From: Clostridiaceae bacterium
GTDB lineage: Bacteria > Cyanobacteriota > Vampirovibrionia > Gastranaerophilales > Gastranaerophilaceae
Reading direction: 5' to 3'
NCBI GenBank assembly: GCA_022641775.1
Contig: JALCDS010000007.1
Location: 1-64,000 of the forward strand
DNA: 64,000 nt
Shown here piece after piece: positions 29,857 through 38,895 of this stretch. The first letter of the stretch is position 1; each line of letters opens with the position of its first letter. The notes below the pieces were generated by a model. That model had not been told where the DNA came from and did no database searches. It worked only from the letters and a program-made list of their open reading frames with translations. A program made the position numbers and the translations under genes.

Positions 29857-29980
29857 AATTTTCCTTTCTTTGTACACTCTTGTGTACCTTTTTGTTATCC
29901 ACCTATTTTGTACAAGAAAATTATATACCAAATATAAAAATAATCAAAATTTAGAGAAAGATTATAATCCGATTTTAAGG

Positions 29981-30526
29981 TTATTTTTTATAGCTTCCGA
30001 CAGATTTAATTTTTAAACCTCTTTTAGGAATATTCCAATTGTACAGGTTATACAATGCTAGCAAATCATTATATTGAATACTCTGATTATTCAAAGGAAC
30101 CTTATACATTACACTATATTTGTCGGATGAATTGTTTAACCCAATTGAAATACCTACATAATGCAAAAACTTAGCTCTCAACTGATCATTATTCAAGCCG
30201 TTTGTCTGAATATTTATTGTTACAACAGGCAAATTGATACCATTTTGGGTAATTGAAGTGACACCATCTTGACCTTGATTAAAAAGTATTTTGATATGAG
30301 CATACTTATTCATTGCCTTTGTCCCGCTTACATTAAAAAGAATATTTCTATTTGCAGCTGCAACCCAGGTATAATAGGCATCATTCATAATGGAATAATA
30401 AGGACCTTTTGCAATATAAACATCCAATACGGTACTTTTCCATCTCTCAACTTCTCCTGCATAGCTCATCATTGAAGTTGACAAAAACATTATTAAACCT
30501 AAAAGTAATAAAAAAACTTTTTTCAT
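29981..30526 (-). CDS. Secreted matrixin-like protein lacking catalytic residues
   Basis: 181 residues with a signal peptide (MKKVFLLLLGLIMFLSTS, cleavage likely after SYA-G). The mature part follows the matrixin (M10/metzincin) order: a first strand with VLDVYIAKGP, helix A with DAYYTWVAAA, the ILFNVSG strand, AHIKILFNQG, VVTINIQTNG, then the active-site helix and Met-turn. The active-site consensus HExxHxxGxxH reads H122 Y V G I S I G L N N132, so the catalytic Glu is Tyr and two His ligands are Ile and Asn. The helix glycine (129) and the Met-turn SVMY (138-141) remain. It is therefore probably an inactive relative used for binding or structure. AAGGAG precedes the ATG. The assignment depends on pattern matching; a structure prediction would test it. 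Confidence 0.6.
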   Translation of the reverse strand: MKKVFLLLLGLIMFLSTSMMSYAGEVERWKSTVLDVYIAKGPYYSIMNDAYYTWVAAANRNILFNVSGTKAMNKYAHIKILFNQGQDGVTSITQNGINLPVVTINIQTNGLNNDQLRAKFLHYVGISIGLNNSSDKYSVMYKVPLNNQSIQYNDLLALYNLYNWNIPKRGLKIKSVGSYKK

Positions 30527-30597
30527 TGCATACTCCTTTACAAAAAGGATTATACACAATTTAAAAAGTTTTATCAATAAAAATTATTTTAAAAATA

Positions 30598-30903
30598 TTA
30601 GCAGTCCATATCAAATTTTGGAGCTGCACCGTTTATTTTTTCATCTTCCATACGCATAGCAGAACCAATTGTAAAGCTTTGCGCAAAAATCTTGTTCATT
30701 TGGAAATTGATATCACCATTAAAAACATTTTCATTTTCTTCCAAAAACGTAAATAAAGGTTCAACCGGACTTTTAACAATTTCACCTAAAGTATCACCTG
30801 CTTGTTGAAGAGTTCTTTCTCCAATTTCAGGTACCTTTACATTAAAGCCGAAAGGTTTGTAAGGTCTGTTAAATGATGTTCCTGTGTTTGTAGTATCTGC
30901 CAT
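30598..30903 (-). CDS. Hypothetical protein, 101 aa
   Basis: Begins MADTTNTGTSFNRPYKPFG and ends with an acidic tail (KFDMDC). It is polar and without signal peptide or membrane segment; residues 25-60 (PEIGERTLQQAGDTLGEIV) look helical. No family was recognised. AAGGA lies some 12 bases upstream. It sits between the matrixin-like gene and the HNH/CxxC gene on the same strand. Codon use and composition look like those of the neighbours, so it is probably a real lineage-specific gene. Confidence 0.55.
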   Translation of the reverse strand: MADTTNTGTSFNRPYKPFGFNVKVPEIGERTLQQAGDTLGEIVKSPVEPLFTFLEENENVFNGDINFQMNKIFAQSFTIGSAMRMEDEKINGAAPKFDMDC

Positions 30904-30988
30904 AAAATAATTAATCCTTATTCTTACATGTTTGTTATCGGAACATTAAAGAAAAAAGTTTAATTTTTTATTTTAAATTTTACAATTG

Positions 30989-32491
30989 TTAATAAATATC
31001 GTCAGAAACATCAGGAATATATTTCAAACCTCTTGTATCAGGCTTGATTCCGGTTTGACTAAAGTAATTTTTCGCCATTTTTATAACATCTACAGGATTG
31101 AATTGTCCGTCGTTAGCATCTTTTATAATAGTTCGGAAATATCTTTCACCGGCTTTTTTGCTAAACGGGAATTTTGCATATTTTATATCATCACTGCCAT
31201 GAATATTATTGCAATAAGGACAAGCTAACGCCCAATTGCCAATAATATCAACACCTTTTTTGATTTTGGTATTATTTTCTTTGTTCATTCTTTTTAGTTG
31301 TTTTTGACTGGTATTTCTCAAAATAGGTTGGATATGCTCAATCGTAACTCTGGAATTTGACAACAAATTATAAATAATAGTTTCATTTGCAGCGTCTTTA
31401 TTCTTTACAATAAAAGCATTCTTATTATTCAATGATGTCGGTAATTGTTGCGCAATTTTTTGGAATTTATCTCTTAATGATGGATCAACATCTTCTAAAA
31501 TTTCATATAATTTATATCTGAAAGATTTGTTACTAAACTGCAAAATAACAGGTTTCCTTAAAAGTTTTTTCTCGGTAATATCACAAAGCTCCACAATATC
31601 AGGACGTCTATGCTGTTTCGAGATATCTTTAATTCGTTTCAGAACAAGCAATTGAACTTTTACTCTTGCATTTTTATCTTTTGAAGAAATAAATGCATTT
31701 TTCCTTTCTTTCAAATTTTGAGGAATAAAATCTTTTATTTTGGCAATAAGTTTTATCGGGAACGGTCCTTCTTTTTCCTTAAATGCAGGATGAGTCAAGA
31801 AGTTAGCAATATTCATTATTTGTTGAGCTGCACGCTCATCATTCATAGTCTTTACTAACTTACATACTTTATAATCAAATTCTTTAGCACTATATTCACT
31901 TACATAAGGAATCCCTTGAATACGGTAATATGAATGTTGAACCAAAGTATCGAATGCCTGGAATTTTTTGACAGGCAATGCTTTTTCCTTCAAATCCAAA
32001 AGGCGTTCAAATACATATTTTTGAGTATTCAAAAGTTTATATTCAGCTTTCGGATTCATTATATTTAAAGCTTCTCTTAAGTCAACATCAGGATTAGCAC
32101 TCCCGACACGCCTTATATCCTCTAGCAATTTTATATTCTCTTTGGAAAAATAATCTGAATTTTTCAACATGGCAGTAGCAAATAACTTTGCATTAGAAGC
32201 CAAACGATTGCTAAACTTTAAAAAAGCACCGATTTCTTTTTCCGTAAACATATGTTTGCCGCAATAAACACAACCTATATGACCGTTTTTTGCATACTCT
32301 CTAAATGCCGATTGCGTGTTTATTACACTTGAAAATCCTTCAAAACTCGGAGTTTGTCGAACAAATACATCTTGAATAGGAGCAATCTGAGGCGTCGAAT
32401 ACTTGTTCCCTAACGCAGATTTTTGATTTAGAGAACTCCTCGAAAATAATTCAGATGTAACCGGCAAAATTTTCACATGAGTAAAATACAC
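30989..32491 (-). CDS. HNH-like CxxC protein, one-module form
   Basis: 500 residues, no signal peptide. A disordered N-terminus ends in TPSFEGF (about residues 47-53). Then comes CVYCGKHMFTEKE (Cys 74 and 77) followed by a helical block. A basic helical middle leads to RVTIEHIQPILRN (about 385) and NWALACPYCNNIHGSDD (about 425), the layout of an HNH nuclease core: E-H, then N, then CxxCN. The larger protein at 45285-47342 shares the CxxCG-x2-M-[FL]-T opening, the following helical block and the HNH end, so they are paralogues. The start is uncertain: the only in-frame starts after the upstream stop are GTG codons (32491 and 32476), neither with a good binding site. Function unknown; nucleic-acid cleavage is possible but unproven. 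Confidence 0.65.
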   Translation of the reverse strand: MYFTHVKILPVTSELFSRSSLNQKSALGNKYSTPQIAPIQDVFVRQTPSFEGFSSVINTQSAFREYAKNGHIGCVYCGKHMFTEKEIGAFLKFSNRLASNAKLFATAMLKNSDYFSKENIKLLEDIRRVGSANPDVDLREALNIMNPKAEYKLLNTQKYVFERLLDLKEKALPVKKFQAFDTLVQHSYYRIQGIPYVSEYSAKEFDYKVCKLVKTMNDERAAQQIMNIANFLTHPAFKEKEGPFPIKLIAKIKDFIPQNLKERKNAFISSKDKNARVKVQLLVLKRIKDISKQHRRPDIVELCDITEKKLLRKPVILQFSNKSFRYKLYEILEDVDPSLRDKFQKIAQQLPTSLNNKNAFIVKNKDAANETIIYNLLSNSRVTIEHIQPILRNTSQKQLKRMNKENNTKIKKGVDIIGNWALACPYCNNIHGSDDIKYAKFPFSKKAGERYFRTIIKDANDGQFNPVDVIKMAKNYFSQTGIKPDTRGLKYIPDVSDDIY

Positions 32492-32538
32492 TTAATCAAA
32501 ATAATTTGCTAGTTTATTACTTTTTATTTACAAATATT

Positions 32539-33150
32539 TTAACCCATAGCAGGTGGTTGAATATAGAGAGGTTTTAGCTTTCTCCAATTACATTCTGAAG
32601 ATGCAGCCTTTTCAATTGCTAAATCCGTAAGAATTTTACCAAGATTGTATTCATTACCTTGATAAGATGTTCCGCCGAAAATTTCATTCATCTTATTATC
32701 CGTAATAATATTATAATCTTTGTCTTTTATTGATTCTTTTATTTCATCAATATCTACAGCACCTTTAATTTCATTATCCTTATACAAATAAGCACAATGT
32801 TTTCTGGCATCAAGAGCTACCAAAGGATTTGTATCAGCTAATTTTGCAAGTATTTCTAAAGAAGAAACTCCAATAGCACGACAATTAAGCGTTTGAGCCA
32901 TTACACGAGCAACTGTAATACATGCTCTTATTCCTGTAAAACTTCCCGGTCCTATATTTGTCCCAATCAAATCAATGTCTTGAGGTTTAAATCCATTATC
33001 TCTCAATATATTTTTTATAGTTGAAATCAAAAATGCGGAATGATATTTCCCATCTTTATTTTCAATGATTTCTGCTGCCAAAAATTTATCATCATTTTTT
33101 AAAGCAACATACATTTTATCTAATGCAGTATCAAAGGCTAAAACTAACAT
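32539..33150 (-). CDS. tsaB: tRNA threonylcarbamoyladenosine biosynthesis protein TsaB
   Basis: 203 residues of the ASKHA fold. It begins MLVLAFDTALDKMYVAL and carries the family stretch IGTNIGPGSFTGIRACITVA. It is the non-catalytic partner of TsaD in making t6A at position 37 of ANN-decoding tRNAs. The start overlaps the tsaE stop by 7 bp (ATGTTAG). TsaE and TsaB adjacent on the same strand confirms the call. tsaD is not in the window. Confidence 0.93.
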   Translation of the reverse strand: MLVLAFDTALDKMYVALKNDDKFLAAEIIENKDGKYHSAFLISTIKNILRDNGFKPQDIDLIGTNIGPGSFTGIRACITVARVMAQTLNCRAIGVSSLEILAKLADTNPLVALDARKHCAYLYKDNEIKGAVDIDEIKESIKDKDYNIITDNKMNEIFGGTSYQGNEYNLGKILTDLAIEKAASSECNWRKLKPLYIQPPAMG

Positions 33151-33617
33151 CCCATCAACCCTTCCACAATATTATTTTTATCTTCTCCAATATATTCAAA
33201 CGTATAAATTCTTGAATCATCATCAGAATATGTTACATTAATCTTCAAATGATCAAACGGCATTTCATTTTGAGAAAACTCTGCCCATTCCACAAAAGTT
33301 AAATTTTTACCTTCTGAATATTCTCTGAGTTCATCTGTAATCGTTTTAACGCCTTCATTTTCCAATCTATACAAATCAAAATGATACATAGGAATAAGCC
33401 CCGAATGATATTCATTCAAAATTACAAATGTCGGACTTGTAACATGTTCCTTTACTTCAAGAGCATCCGCAACAAGTTTTACAAATGCTGTTTTGCCTGC
33501 TCCGATTTCACCATAAAGTGACACAAAGCATCCGTTTAAAACCAGTTTTGCAAATTTGTTTGCCAAAACCTTTGTATCTTCTAAACTATTACACTTTTTT
33601 GAATAAGCTTTCGCCAT
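33144..33617 (-). CDS. tsaE: tRNA t6A biosynthesis ATPase TsaE
   Basis: 157 residues with Walker A GEIGAGKTAFVK, then TSPTFVILNEYHSG, MYHFDLYRLE and TFVEWAEF, all typical of TsaE (YjeE). It binds and hydrolyses ATP to regenerate the TsaBD complex. The start lies inside the 3' end of the diguanylate cyclase gene (29 bp overlap) with AAGG upstream. Fourth-gene coupling yebC - diguanylate cyclase - tsaE - tsaB is tight throughout. Confidence 0.93.
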   Translation of the reverse strand: MAKAYSKKCNSLEDTKVLANKFAKLVLNGCFVSLYGEIGAGKTAFVKLVADALEVKEHVTSPTFVILNEYHSGLIPMYHFDLYRLENEGVKTITDELREYSEGKNLTFVEWAEFSQNEMPFDHLKINVTYSDDDSRIYTFEYIGEDKNNIVEGLMGC

Positions 33618-34962
33618 AAACTATTACCTTATTTCTTCCGGTTTCTTTTGCCTCATACAGTGCTTTATCAGCATTCTGTACCAAATCTTCGGGAGAATCA
33701 GAATCTTTCAATTCACTCACTCCTAGACTTATTGTAACACCAACATGATTTTCTGTAATTTCAGGATTGATTTTTGAAATATCCAATTTTGTATTTTCAA
33801 CAGCTTCTTTCAAACGATTTGCTACCATTTCAGCTTCAGAAATTTTTGTAAATGGCAACAACAAAACAAATTCCTCACCACCGTAACGACCTGCCACATC
33901 ATAATCACGAAGTTGCTGTTTCATAACTTTTGCCACAGTTTTCAAGACATAATCACCCACAGCATGCCCGTAGTTGTCATTAAATGATTTGAAATAATCA
34001 ATATCTGACATTATTGCACAAAGAGGTTTTTTAGTACGTTTGGAAGATGAAACCTCTTGTTTCGTCCTCTCTTCCAGCTGTCTGCGATTGTAAAAACCGG
34101 TCAAAGCATCCAATGTCGCGTGTTTTAAAATTTCAGCATACACATTAGCTCTATTGATTGTAGTTGCAGCTTGGTTTGCAAGTTGTTCAATATATTCAAC
34201 TTCTTTTTCATGCAAACATGTATCAACGCTTTTGGTAACTATTGTGCCAATAAGTTTATTTTCTGCTGACATCGGGAAAACTCCGATTTTTTTATTTTCT
34301 GTTGTAAAAAACTCCGAATTGGCTTGAACAACTTTTACAAGTTCTAATATTTTTTCATCATTACAAGCTTTCGGCCAAATGAGCGTCATTGAATCATTAT
34401 CTTCGTCATTCAAAAATATATAAACCAAATGCTCTGCAACAAATTTATCAATCATTTCTCCGATAATCGGAATAATGTAATTAGTTTCATACTGAGTTTC
34501 AATAATTTTTGCGATATTTTTCATTGAAGAGTGGAAATCAATATTTTTCTGCATTTTATCTGACAAAATTACATTTTGAACTTTTAAAGACAACATACAT
34601 TCAATCAAATCTAAAAATTCAATAACTGCATTATCCGGCTTCATCTCAACAGATAAAAAACCGATAATTTTGTTGTATTTTTTTAACGGATAAAACAAAT
34701 TATTTTTTAAAAGAACAGGTTTTTTATCAGAAACTAATTTTTGCCAAATATCATAGATTTCATCTTTTTTATTCTCTATAATCAGCCAATTTTTTGAAAA
34801 ATCACGCAAAGTCTGAGTGCTTTCATCAAAAATATAAACAAACACTCTGTCGGCATTATAATTATGAACCCAAAACGTATTCAACGCAGCAACTATACTT
34901 TTAGGATTGTATGCCTCATTGAGCCCTTGGGCAAGTTCTTTTATTTGTTCTGTTAAAGACAT
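33589..34962 (-). CDS. Diguanylate cyclase with N-terminal GAF-like sensory region
   Basis: 457 residues. The last 170 form a GGDEF domain: TLDALTGFYNRRQLEE, DIDYFKSFNDNYGHAVGD, then RDYDVAGRYGGEEFVLLLP. The active site is GGEEF and the product-inhibition site RxxD (RDYD) is intact just before it, so an active, feedback-inhibited c-di-GMP synthase is likely. Residues 1-270 contain one or two GAF-like folds (for example FPMSAENKLIGTIVTKSVD) and no membrane segment, so the signal is probably cytosolic. The ATG follows the yebC stop with zero spacing (TAG ATG). Confidence 0.92.
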   Translation of the reverse strand: MSLTEQIKELAQGLNEAYNPKSIVAALNTFWVHNYNADRVFVYIFDESTQTLRDFSKNWLIIENKKDEIYDIWQKLVSDKKPVLLKNNLFYPLKKYNKIIGFLSVEMKPDNAVIEFLDLIECMLSLKVQNVILSDKMQKNIDFHSSMKNIAKIIETQYETNYIIPIIGEMIDKFVAEHLVYIFLNDEDNDSMTLIWPKACNDEKILELVKVVQANSEFFTTENKKIGVFPMSAENKLIGTIVTKSVDTCLHEKEVEYIEQLANQAATTINRANVYAEILKHATLDALTGFYNRRQLEERTKQEVSSSKRTKKPLCAIMSDIDYFKSFNDNYGHAVGDYVLKTVAKVMKQQLRDYDVAGRYGGEEFVLLLPFTKISEAEMVANRLKEAVENTKLDISKINPEITENHVGVTISLGVSELKDSDSPEDLVQNADKALYEAKETGRNKVIVYGESLFKKV

Positions 34963-35715
34963 CTAAGCGTCAATTTGCTCCATAACTTCATCAGGAATAT
35001 CACAATTTGCATAAACATTTTGAACATCATCATGTTCTTCAAGTTTTTCTAACAATTTAACAACCCAAGAAGCATTTTGAACATCTGTAACTTCAATTGT
35101 ATTTTCAGGAATTCTTGTTAATTCAGCATTAACAGATTTAAAACCTTTTGTTTCCAATCCTTCAACAACCTTTTGGAAGTTTTCAACTGAAGTCAAAACC
35201 TTGTATCCGTCATCTTCTTCTGTAACATCTTCTGCATCAAATTCAATTGCTGCATCAAAAAGTTTTTCAAAATCAACTTCATCCTTATTAAAAGTAATAG
35301 AACCCTTTGGAGAAAACATCCAGCCTACACAACCATTTTCGCCCAAGTTTCCATGGAATTTTGTAAAGAAACTTCTAATATCACCGGCTGTTCTATTTCT
35401 GTTATCTGTCATAACTTCAACAAATACAGCAACTCCGCCAGCTCCGTATCCTTCATACGTTAATTCTTCGTAACTTTCAGAACTGCCTGCTCCCGCACCT
35501 TTATCTATTGCTCGTTTAATATTGTCATTTGGCAATCCTGCAGCTTTTGCTTTTTCAATTGCTGTACGCAATCTGAAATTTCCGGCAGGATCAGGTCCGC
35601 CAAGTCTCGCTGCTACTATTAATTCTCTTGAATATCTTTGAAATACAACTGCACGTTGTGAATCAACTTTTGCTTTCTTATTCTTTATATTTGCCCATTT
35701 TGAGTGTCCAGACAT
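34963..35715 (-). CDS. YebC/PmpR family protein
   Basis: 250 residues, normal length. It begins MSGHSKWANIKNKKAKVDS and has LPNDNIKRAIDKGAG and EVMTDNRNRTAGDIR, strongly diagnostic of the family. Members have been described as transcription regulators and more recently as ribosome-associated factors helping translation of difficult stretches, like mitochondrial TACO1. It is the first gene of the run with the diguanylate cyclase and tsaE-tsaB. Confidence 0.95.
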   Translation of the reverse strand: MSGHSKWANIKNKKAKVDSQRAVVFQRYSRELIVAARLGGPDPAGNFRLRTAIEKAKAAGLPNDNIKRAIDKGAGAGSSESYEELTYEGYGAGGVAVFVEVMTDNRNRTAGDIRSFFTKFHGNLGENGCVGWMFSPKGSITFNKDEVDFEKLFDAAIEFDAEDVTEEDDGYKVLTSVENFQKVVEGLETKGFKSVNAELTRIPENTIEVTDVQNASWVVKLLEKLEEHDDVQNVYANCDIPDEVMEQIDA

Positions 35716-35793
35716 AATTTTATCCCTCTTTTTTAATAATTCCTGACACCATCATATCAAAAAAAAGAAAAAAGTCTAACCAAATGGAAATCT

Positions 35794-36465
35794 TTAATCC
35801 AAAATTCCGCTGTCTAATATTTTCTGAACTTCAATATTCATAATCTTATGGATTTCTTTTATAGGCTTTGTACCATCAATTGACTTAAATCCATACTCTT
35901 TTTTCATCCAATTATACTGTTCAAGACATTTGTTTTGATACATTTCAAAACTGTTATAAAAATCTGTAGAAAATCCTACATCACGTCCGCTTTCATAATA
36001 ATCCAAACCTGTTGTCCCGATTATACGTTTCAAAAGTACATCAACAGGCATATCCAGATAAAACGTCAAATCCGGTTGCGGAGCAAAATCATACAAATTT
36101 TGTACCCATTCAATATCTTGCCCACGAACAACATCACGAGCTAATGCAGTATAATAATATCTATCCAAAAGCACTATAAACCCTGATTTTAAGGCTGGAA
36201 TAATTTGGTTTTCCAATCTGTCAGCGAAATCCGCAGCATATAAAAGGCTATAAGTCGTTGCATTCAGAAGGTTTCTATCTTTTGCTTCATCAATAACATC
36301 CGCAATTAAACGAGAAGTTTTCCATTCTGAAACCATAACACCATATGATTTATCTTCAATAAAACGTTTTAACAGTTCTAATTGAGTAGATTTTCCTGAA
36401 CCGTCAGTACCTTCAATTACAATTAAAAGTCCGTCATAATCATGTTTTCTTGTAAATTTCTGCAC
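35794..36465 (-). CDS. Thymidylate-kinase-like P-loop kinase, paralogue 1
   Basis: 223 residues starting at a GTG (36465) with GAGGTG 5 bases before it. Walker A is EGTDGSGKSTQLELL, and a DR motif reads LLDRYYYTALARDVVRG. It resembles dTMP kinases, but the usual TREPGG loop after strand 2 is replaced by VSEWKTSRL and the AYQ helix motif by ARD. The LID region reads DYYESGRDVGFSTD. It lies 2 bp after paralogue 2. A nucleotide or nucleoside monophosphate kinase is likely; dTMP as substrate is uncertain. Confidence 0.8.
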   Translation of the reverse strand: MQKFTRKHDYDGLLIVIEGTDGSGKSTQLELLKRFIEDKSYGVMVSEWKTSRLIADVIDEAKDRNLLNATTYSLLYAADFADRLENQIIPALKSGFIVLLDRYYYTALARDVVRGQDIEWVQNLYDFAPQPDLTFYLDMPVDVLLKRIIGTTGLDYYESGRDVGFSTDFYNSFEMYQNKCLEQYNWMKKEYGFKSIDGTKPIKEIHKIMNIEVQKILDSGILD

Positions 36466-36467
36466 GA

Positions 36468-37142
36468 TTACACCTCAATTCCTTTTGCTTTCAATACAGT
36501 TTTAAGCATTTCACGAATTTTTACCTGTTTTGAATGAATTGAATCTGTCGCATCAAGTTTTACCAATCCGTATTCCTTAACCATCTTTTTGTACTCTTTG
36601 ATTACTCTTGATTGGAAAATAACGTAGCTTTCATATGGATCATTACTCAATTTCAAGTCCATTCCGGCTTCATAAAATTTTGGAGCTCTGTTAAAACATA
36701 TTCTTTCCATAGCAACTTTCGGATCAATGTCAAAATAAATTGATAAATCCGGTTTGATTGCAAAATCATAAACATTACGAACCCAAGAAGGATCAACACC
36801 ACGAGCAACATCACGCGCAAATGCCGTATAAGCATATCTATCTGCAAGTACAATAAATCCTGCTTTCAACGCCGGCGCTATTACTTGTTTCAATCTGTCT
36901 GCGAAATCCACCGCATGCAACAACGAAAACGTACGAGGCGAAAGAAGATTCTTTTTCTTTGCAAGTTTTGTAGTTTGGCTGATTAGAGGAGAAGAATTCC
37001 ATTCAGTATATAAAACATCCTGTCCACAAGATTTCAACCAATCTCTTAAAAGATTTAGCTGAGTAGATTTCCCTGAACCGTCGATTCCTTCAACACAAAC
37101 AAGCGTTCCTTTTAATTCATGAGTTTGAGTCAATTTAGCCAA
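36468..37142 (-). CDS. Thymidylate-kinase-like P-loop kinase, paralogue 2
   Basis: 224 residues from the preferred start, a TTG at 37142, which has GAGGAAAA 5 bases before it and overlaps the preceding stop (TTGGCTAA). An ATG at 37175 would add 11 residues (MFQCWKRKRKI) but lacks a good binding site. Walker A is EGIDGSGKSTQLNLL and the DR motif ADRYAYTAFARDVARG. It is plainly paralogous to the next gene, with TEWNSSPL in place of TREPGG. The tandem pair and the shared departures from canonical Tmk suggest a distinct subfamily, perhaps working as a heteromer. Confidence 0.8.
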   Translation of the reverse strand: MAKLTQTHELKGTLVCVEGIDGSGKSTQLNLLRDWLKSCGQDVLYTEWNSSPLISQTTKLAKKKNLLSPRTFSLLHAVDFADRLKQVIAPALKAGFIVLADRYAYTAFARDVARGVDPSWVRNVYDFAIKPDLSIYFDIDPKVAMERICFNRAPKFYEAGMDLKLSNDPYESYVIFQSRVIKEYKKMVKEYGLVKLDATDSIHSKQVKIREMLKTVLKAKGIEV

Positions 37143-37986
37143 GATTTTCCTCTTTCTTTTCCAACATTGAAACATTTATTTTACCAAATTTTGCAGATAA
37201 ATTATCTACAATATTAATTAAATATAAGTCATTATCAATATCTTTTTGGTCTAAGTCAATAATTGCACCCCACTCACTTCTGCCATGGTGTGCTGCAATC
37301 ATTTTTGCAACATTTTTAAATCCTTCATTCATACAAAGACAAAATCCGTATTGAGTATGAGAAATCCAATCTTTTTTAAACTCCTCATCATATTCAATCA
37401 ATCCGTCTTCGGTATTTATTTTGTATTCATATATTTTGCCTATATCATGTAAAAGGCAAGCTGCAATAATTTCATCTTTGTTCAATTTATAAACAAAATG
37501 CGGCAAATTAAGCTTTGCAAAATTTACAACTTCAAGAGTATGAACCATTAATCCGCCGATATAATTGTGATGCATAACCTTTGCAGCAGGCGAAACTTTT
37601 ATTTTATCAGAATGTTCCATAAAATATTTAGCAACAAAAGACTGTAATTTTTCATCTTTTATTTCATTTATACAATCAACAAGTGCTGCATAATATTTTT
37701 CACGCTCATTTTCATCAAGACCTGTCTTTGCCTCTTTTACCAATTCCAAGACTGAAATAAGGCAATTATTATACTTTTCATTAAATGAAGCTGAAATAAT
37801 TTTAACAAGATTCCCGCATCTGAAAATTTTGGCATCAAACCTGTTCAAGGTTTCTTCCCATAAAACACAATTTAAAATCGTTTTATCTTCAGTATTTTTT
37901 AACTGAAGTTTACCCATTTTTGTTCCGGCTTTGGTATCTCCTACAGAGAATGCTGCAACCTCATATATAACATCTGTTGAATACAT
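37135..37986 (-). CDS. YhaM-like 3'-5' exoribonuclease (OB + HD domains)
   Basis: 283 residues. An N-terminal OB-fold (VAAFSVGDTKAGTKMGKLQ, ILNCVLWEE) precedes an HD domain with AKVMHHNYIGGLMVHTLEV, the signature LLHDIGKIYEY, a further IAAHHGRSEWG and NIVDNLSAKFG. This is the layout of YhaM/Cbf1 nucleases, which trim RNA (and single-stranded DNA) 3' to 5'. GAGGT precedes the ATG. It is first in a three-gene operon with the two thymidylate-kinase-like genes, which fits nucleotide salvage from RNA decay, an inference from context. Confidence 0.88.
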   Translation of the reverse strand: MYSTDVIYEVAAFSVGDTKAGTKMGKLQLKNTEDKTILNCVLWEETLNRFDAKIFRCGNLVKIISASFNEKYNNCLISVLELVKEAKTGLDENEREKYYAALVDCINEIKDEKLQSFVAKYFMEHSDKIKVSPAAKVMHHNYIGGLMVHTLEVVNFAKLNLPHFVYKLNKDEIIAACLLHDIGKIYEYKINTEDGLIEYDEEFKKDWISHTQYGFCLCMNEGFKNVAKMIAAHHGRSEWGAIIDLDQKDIDNDLYLINIVDNLSAKFGKINVSMLEKKEENLG

Positions 37987-38106
37987 TTTTACCTCTAAAA
38001 TTTTACCGACTAGTCAAAACATTATCACAAAAAAGCAAAAACTCAATCTTTTTAAGTTTAAATATGTTATCAATTCTTAATTATCACAATTACAAGATAA
38101 GAAGAT

Positions 38107-38131
38107 AGGATACCACATCTTGTGCTATCCT
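38107..38131. terminator. Hairpin between two minus-strand genes
   Basis: Arms AGGATA-C-CACA and TGTG-C-TATCCT (one internal mismatch) around TCT. The plus strand is followed by TTTTATTT; the minus strand has only a broken T tract. It lies 61 bp past the stop of the 38192 gene, so it is probably that gene's terminator. The rest of 37987-38191 is AT-rich with nothing else seen. Confidence 0.5.
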
Positions 38132-38191
38132 TTTATTTGGTGAAAATTATATAAATTTGTAAAAAATTTATTTTGGGGGTTAATCGTATAA

Positions 38192-38728
38192 TTAAGCTTT
38201 TCTTGTTGCAGATTCTGTTTTCAAAATATTATGAGTAACACCTGCAAACAATCCTGTTAATGCACCGGCTACAACAAATGGAGCAGTTGGTCTTATGCGT
38301 TTTACATATCCTTCATATACCGAAATGATAGTATTTGCACGTTTAATAGCTGTTTCATTCATTCTTGCAAGAATATTTTTAAATTCAATTGCATTTACAG
38401 AATCTGTACCGCCAAGTTTTGCCATCGCTTCTTTGATAATTGATGGTTTTATAACAGGTTTATCAACATCAACAATCTTCAAAAATTGATCTTGCGCAAG
38501 GCTTCTGTTAGGGATATTTCTGATTTCTTCAATGAATTCACCCTTCAATTTTTTAGATTGCTCACGAGCAATTTTTATTGTCTCATGATAATTCTTATCT
38601 TCTCTTTCCTGAGTAGTAATAGGCAAAACATATTTTGAAGCATAACCCAATGCAGCTCCTACAGCAGAAGCTTTGACTACAGTTGACAAATTGTCATTCT
38701 CATTCGATTGAATAGCTCTTATCGTCAT
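38192..38728 (-). CDS. Hypothetical protein with hydrophobic ends
   Basis: 178 residues from the ATG at 38728 (MTIRAIQSNEND), which has AAGGA 8 bases upstream; an upstream ATG at 38797 has no such support. A glycine/alanine-rich stretch (VKASAVGAALGYASKYVL) near the start and another near the end (APFVVAGALTGLFAGVTH) could insert in or associate with membranes. Between them is a charged helical region (KIAREQSKKLKGEFIEEI). No family was recognised. It is a single gene, with a terminator-like hairpin after it. Confidence 0.65.
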   Translation of the reverse strand: MTIRAIQSNENDNLSTVVKASAVGAALGYASKYVLPITTQEREDKNYHETIKIAREQSKKLKGEFIEEIRNIPNRSLAQDQFLKIVDVDKPVIKPSIIKEAMAKLGGTDSVNAIEFKNILARMNETAIKRANTIISVYEGYVKRIRPTAPFVVAGALTGLFAGVTHNILKTESATRKA

Positions 38729-38895
38729 AGTAACATCCTTTTTGCTAACTAATCTCAAGTAACTAAATGTCCATACAACTTTAATCAGGAATAACATCCT
38801 AATTCAAAAGTTCTATAGGGGGATTTACACTTAAATATTTCGTACTTCACGCACAAAACTGAGTAATTAAATCCATGACGGATTTTATCACATAG

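Noticed and set aside
29857-29931. An extended pnp start adding 25 residues.
   Set aside because: The strong ribosome binding site lies before the ATG at 29856, and the added residues do not look like the PNPase N-terminus.
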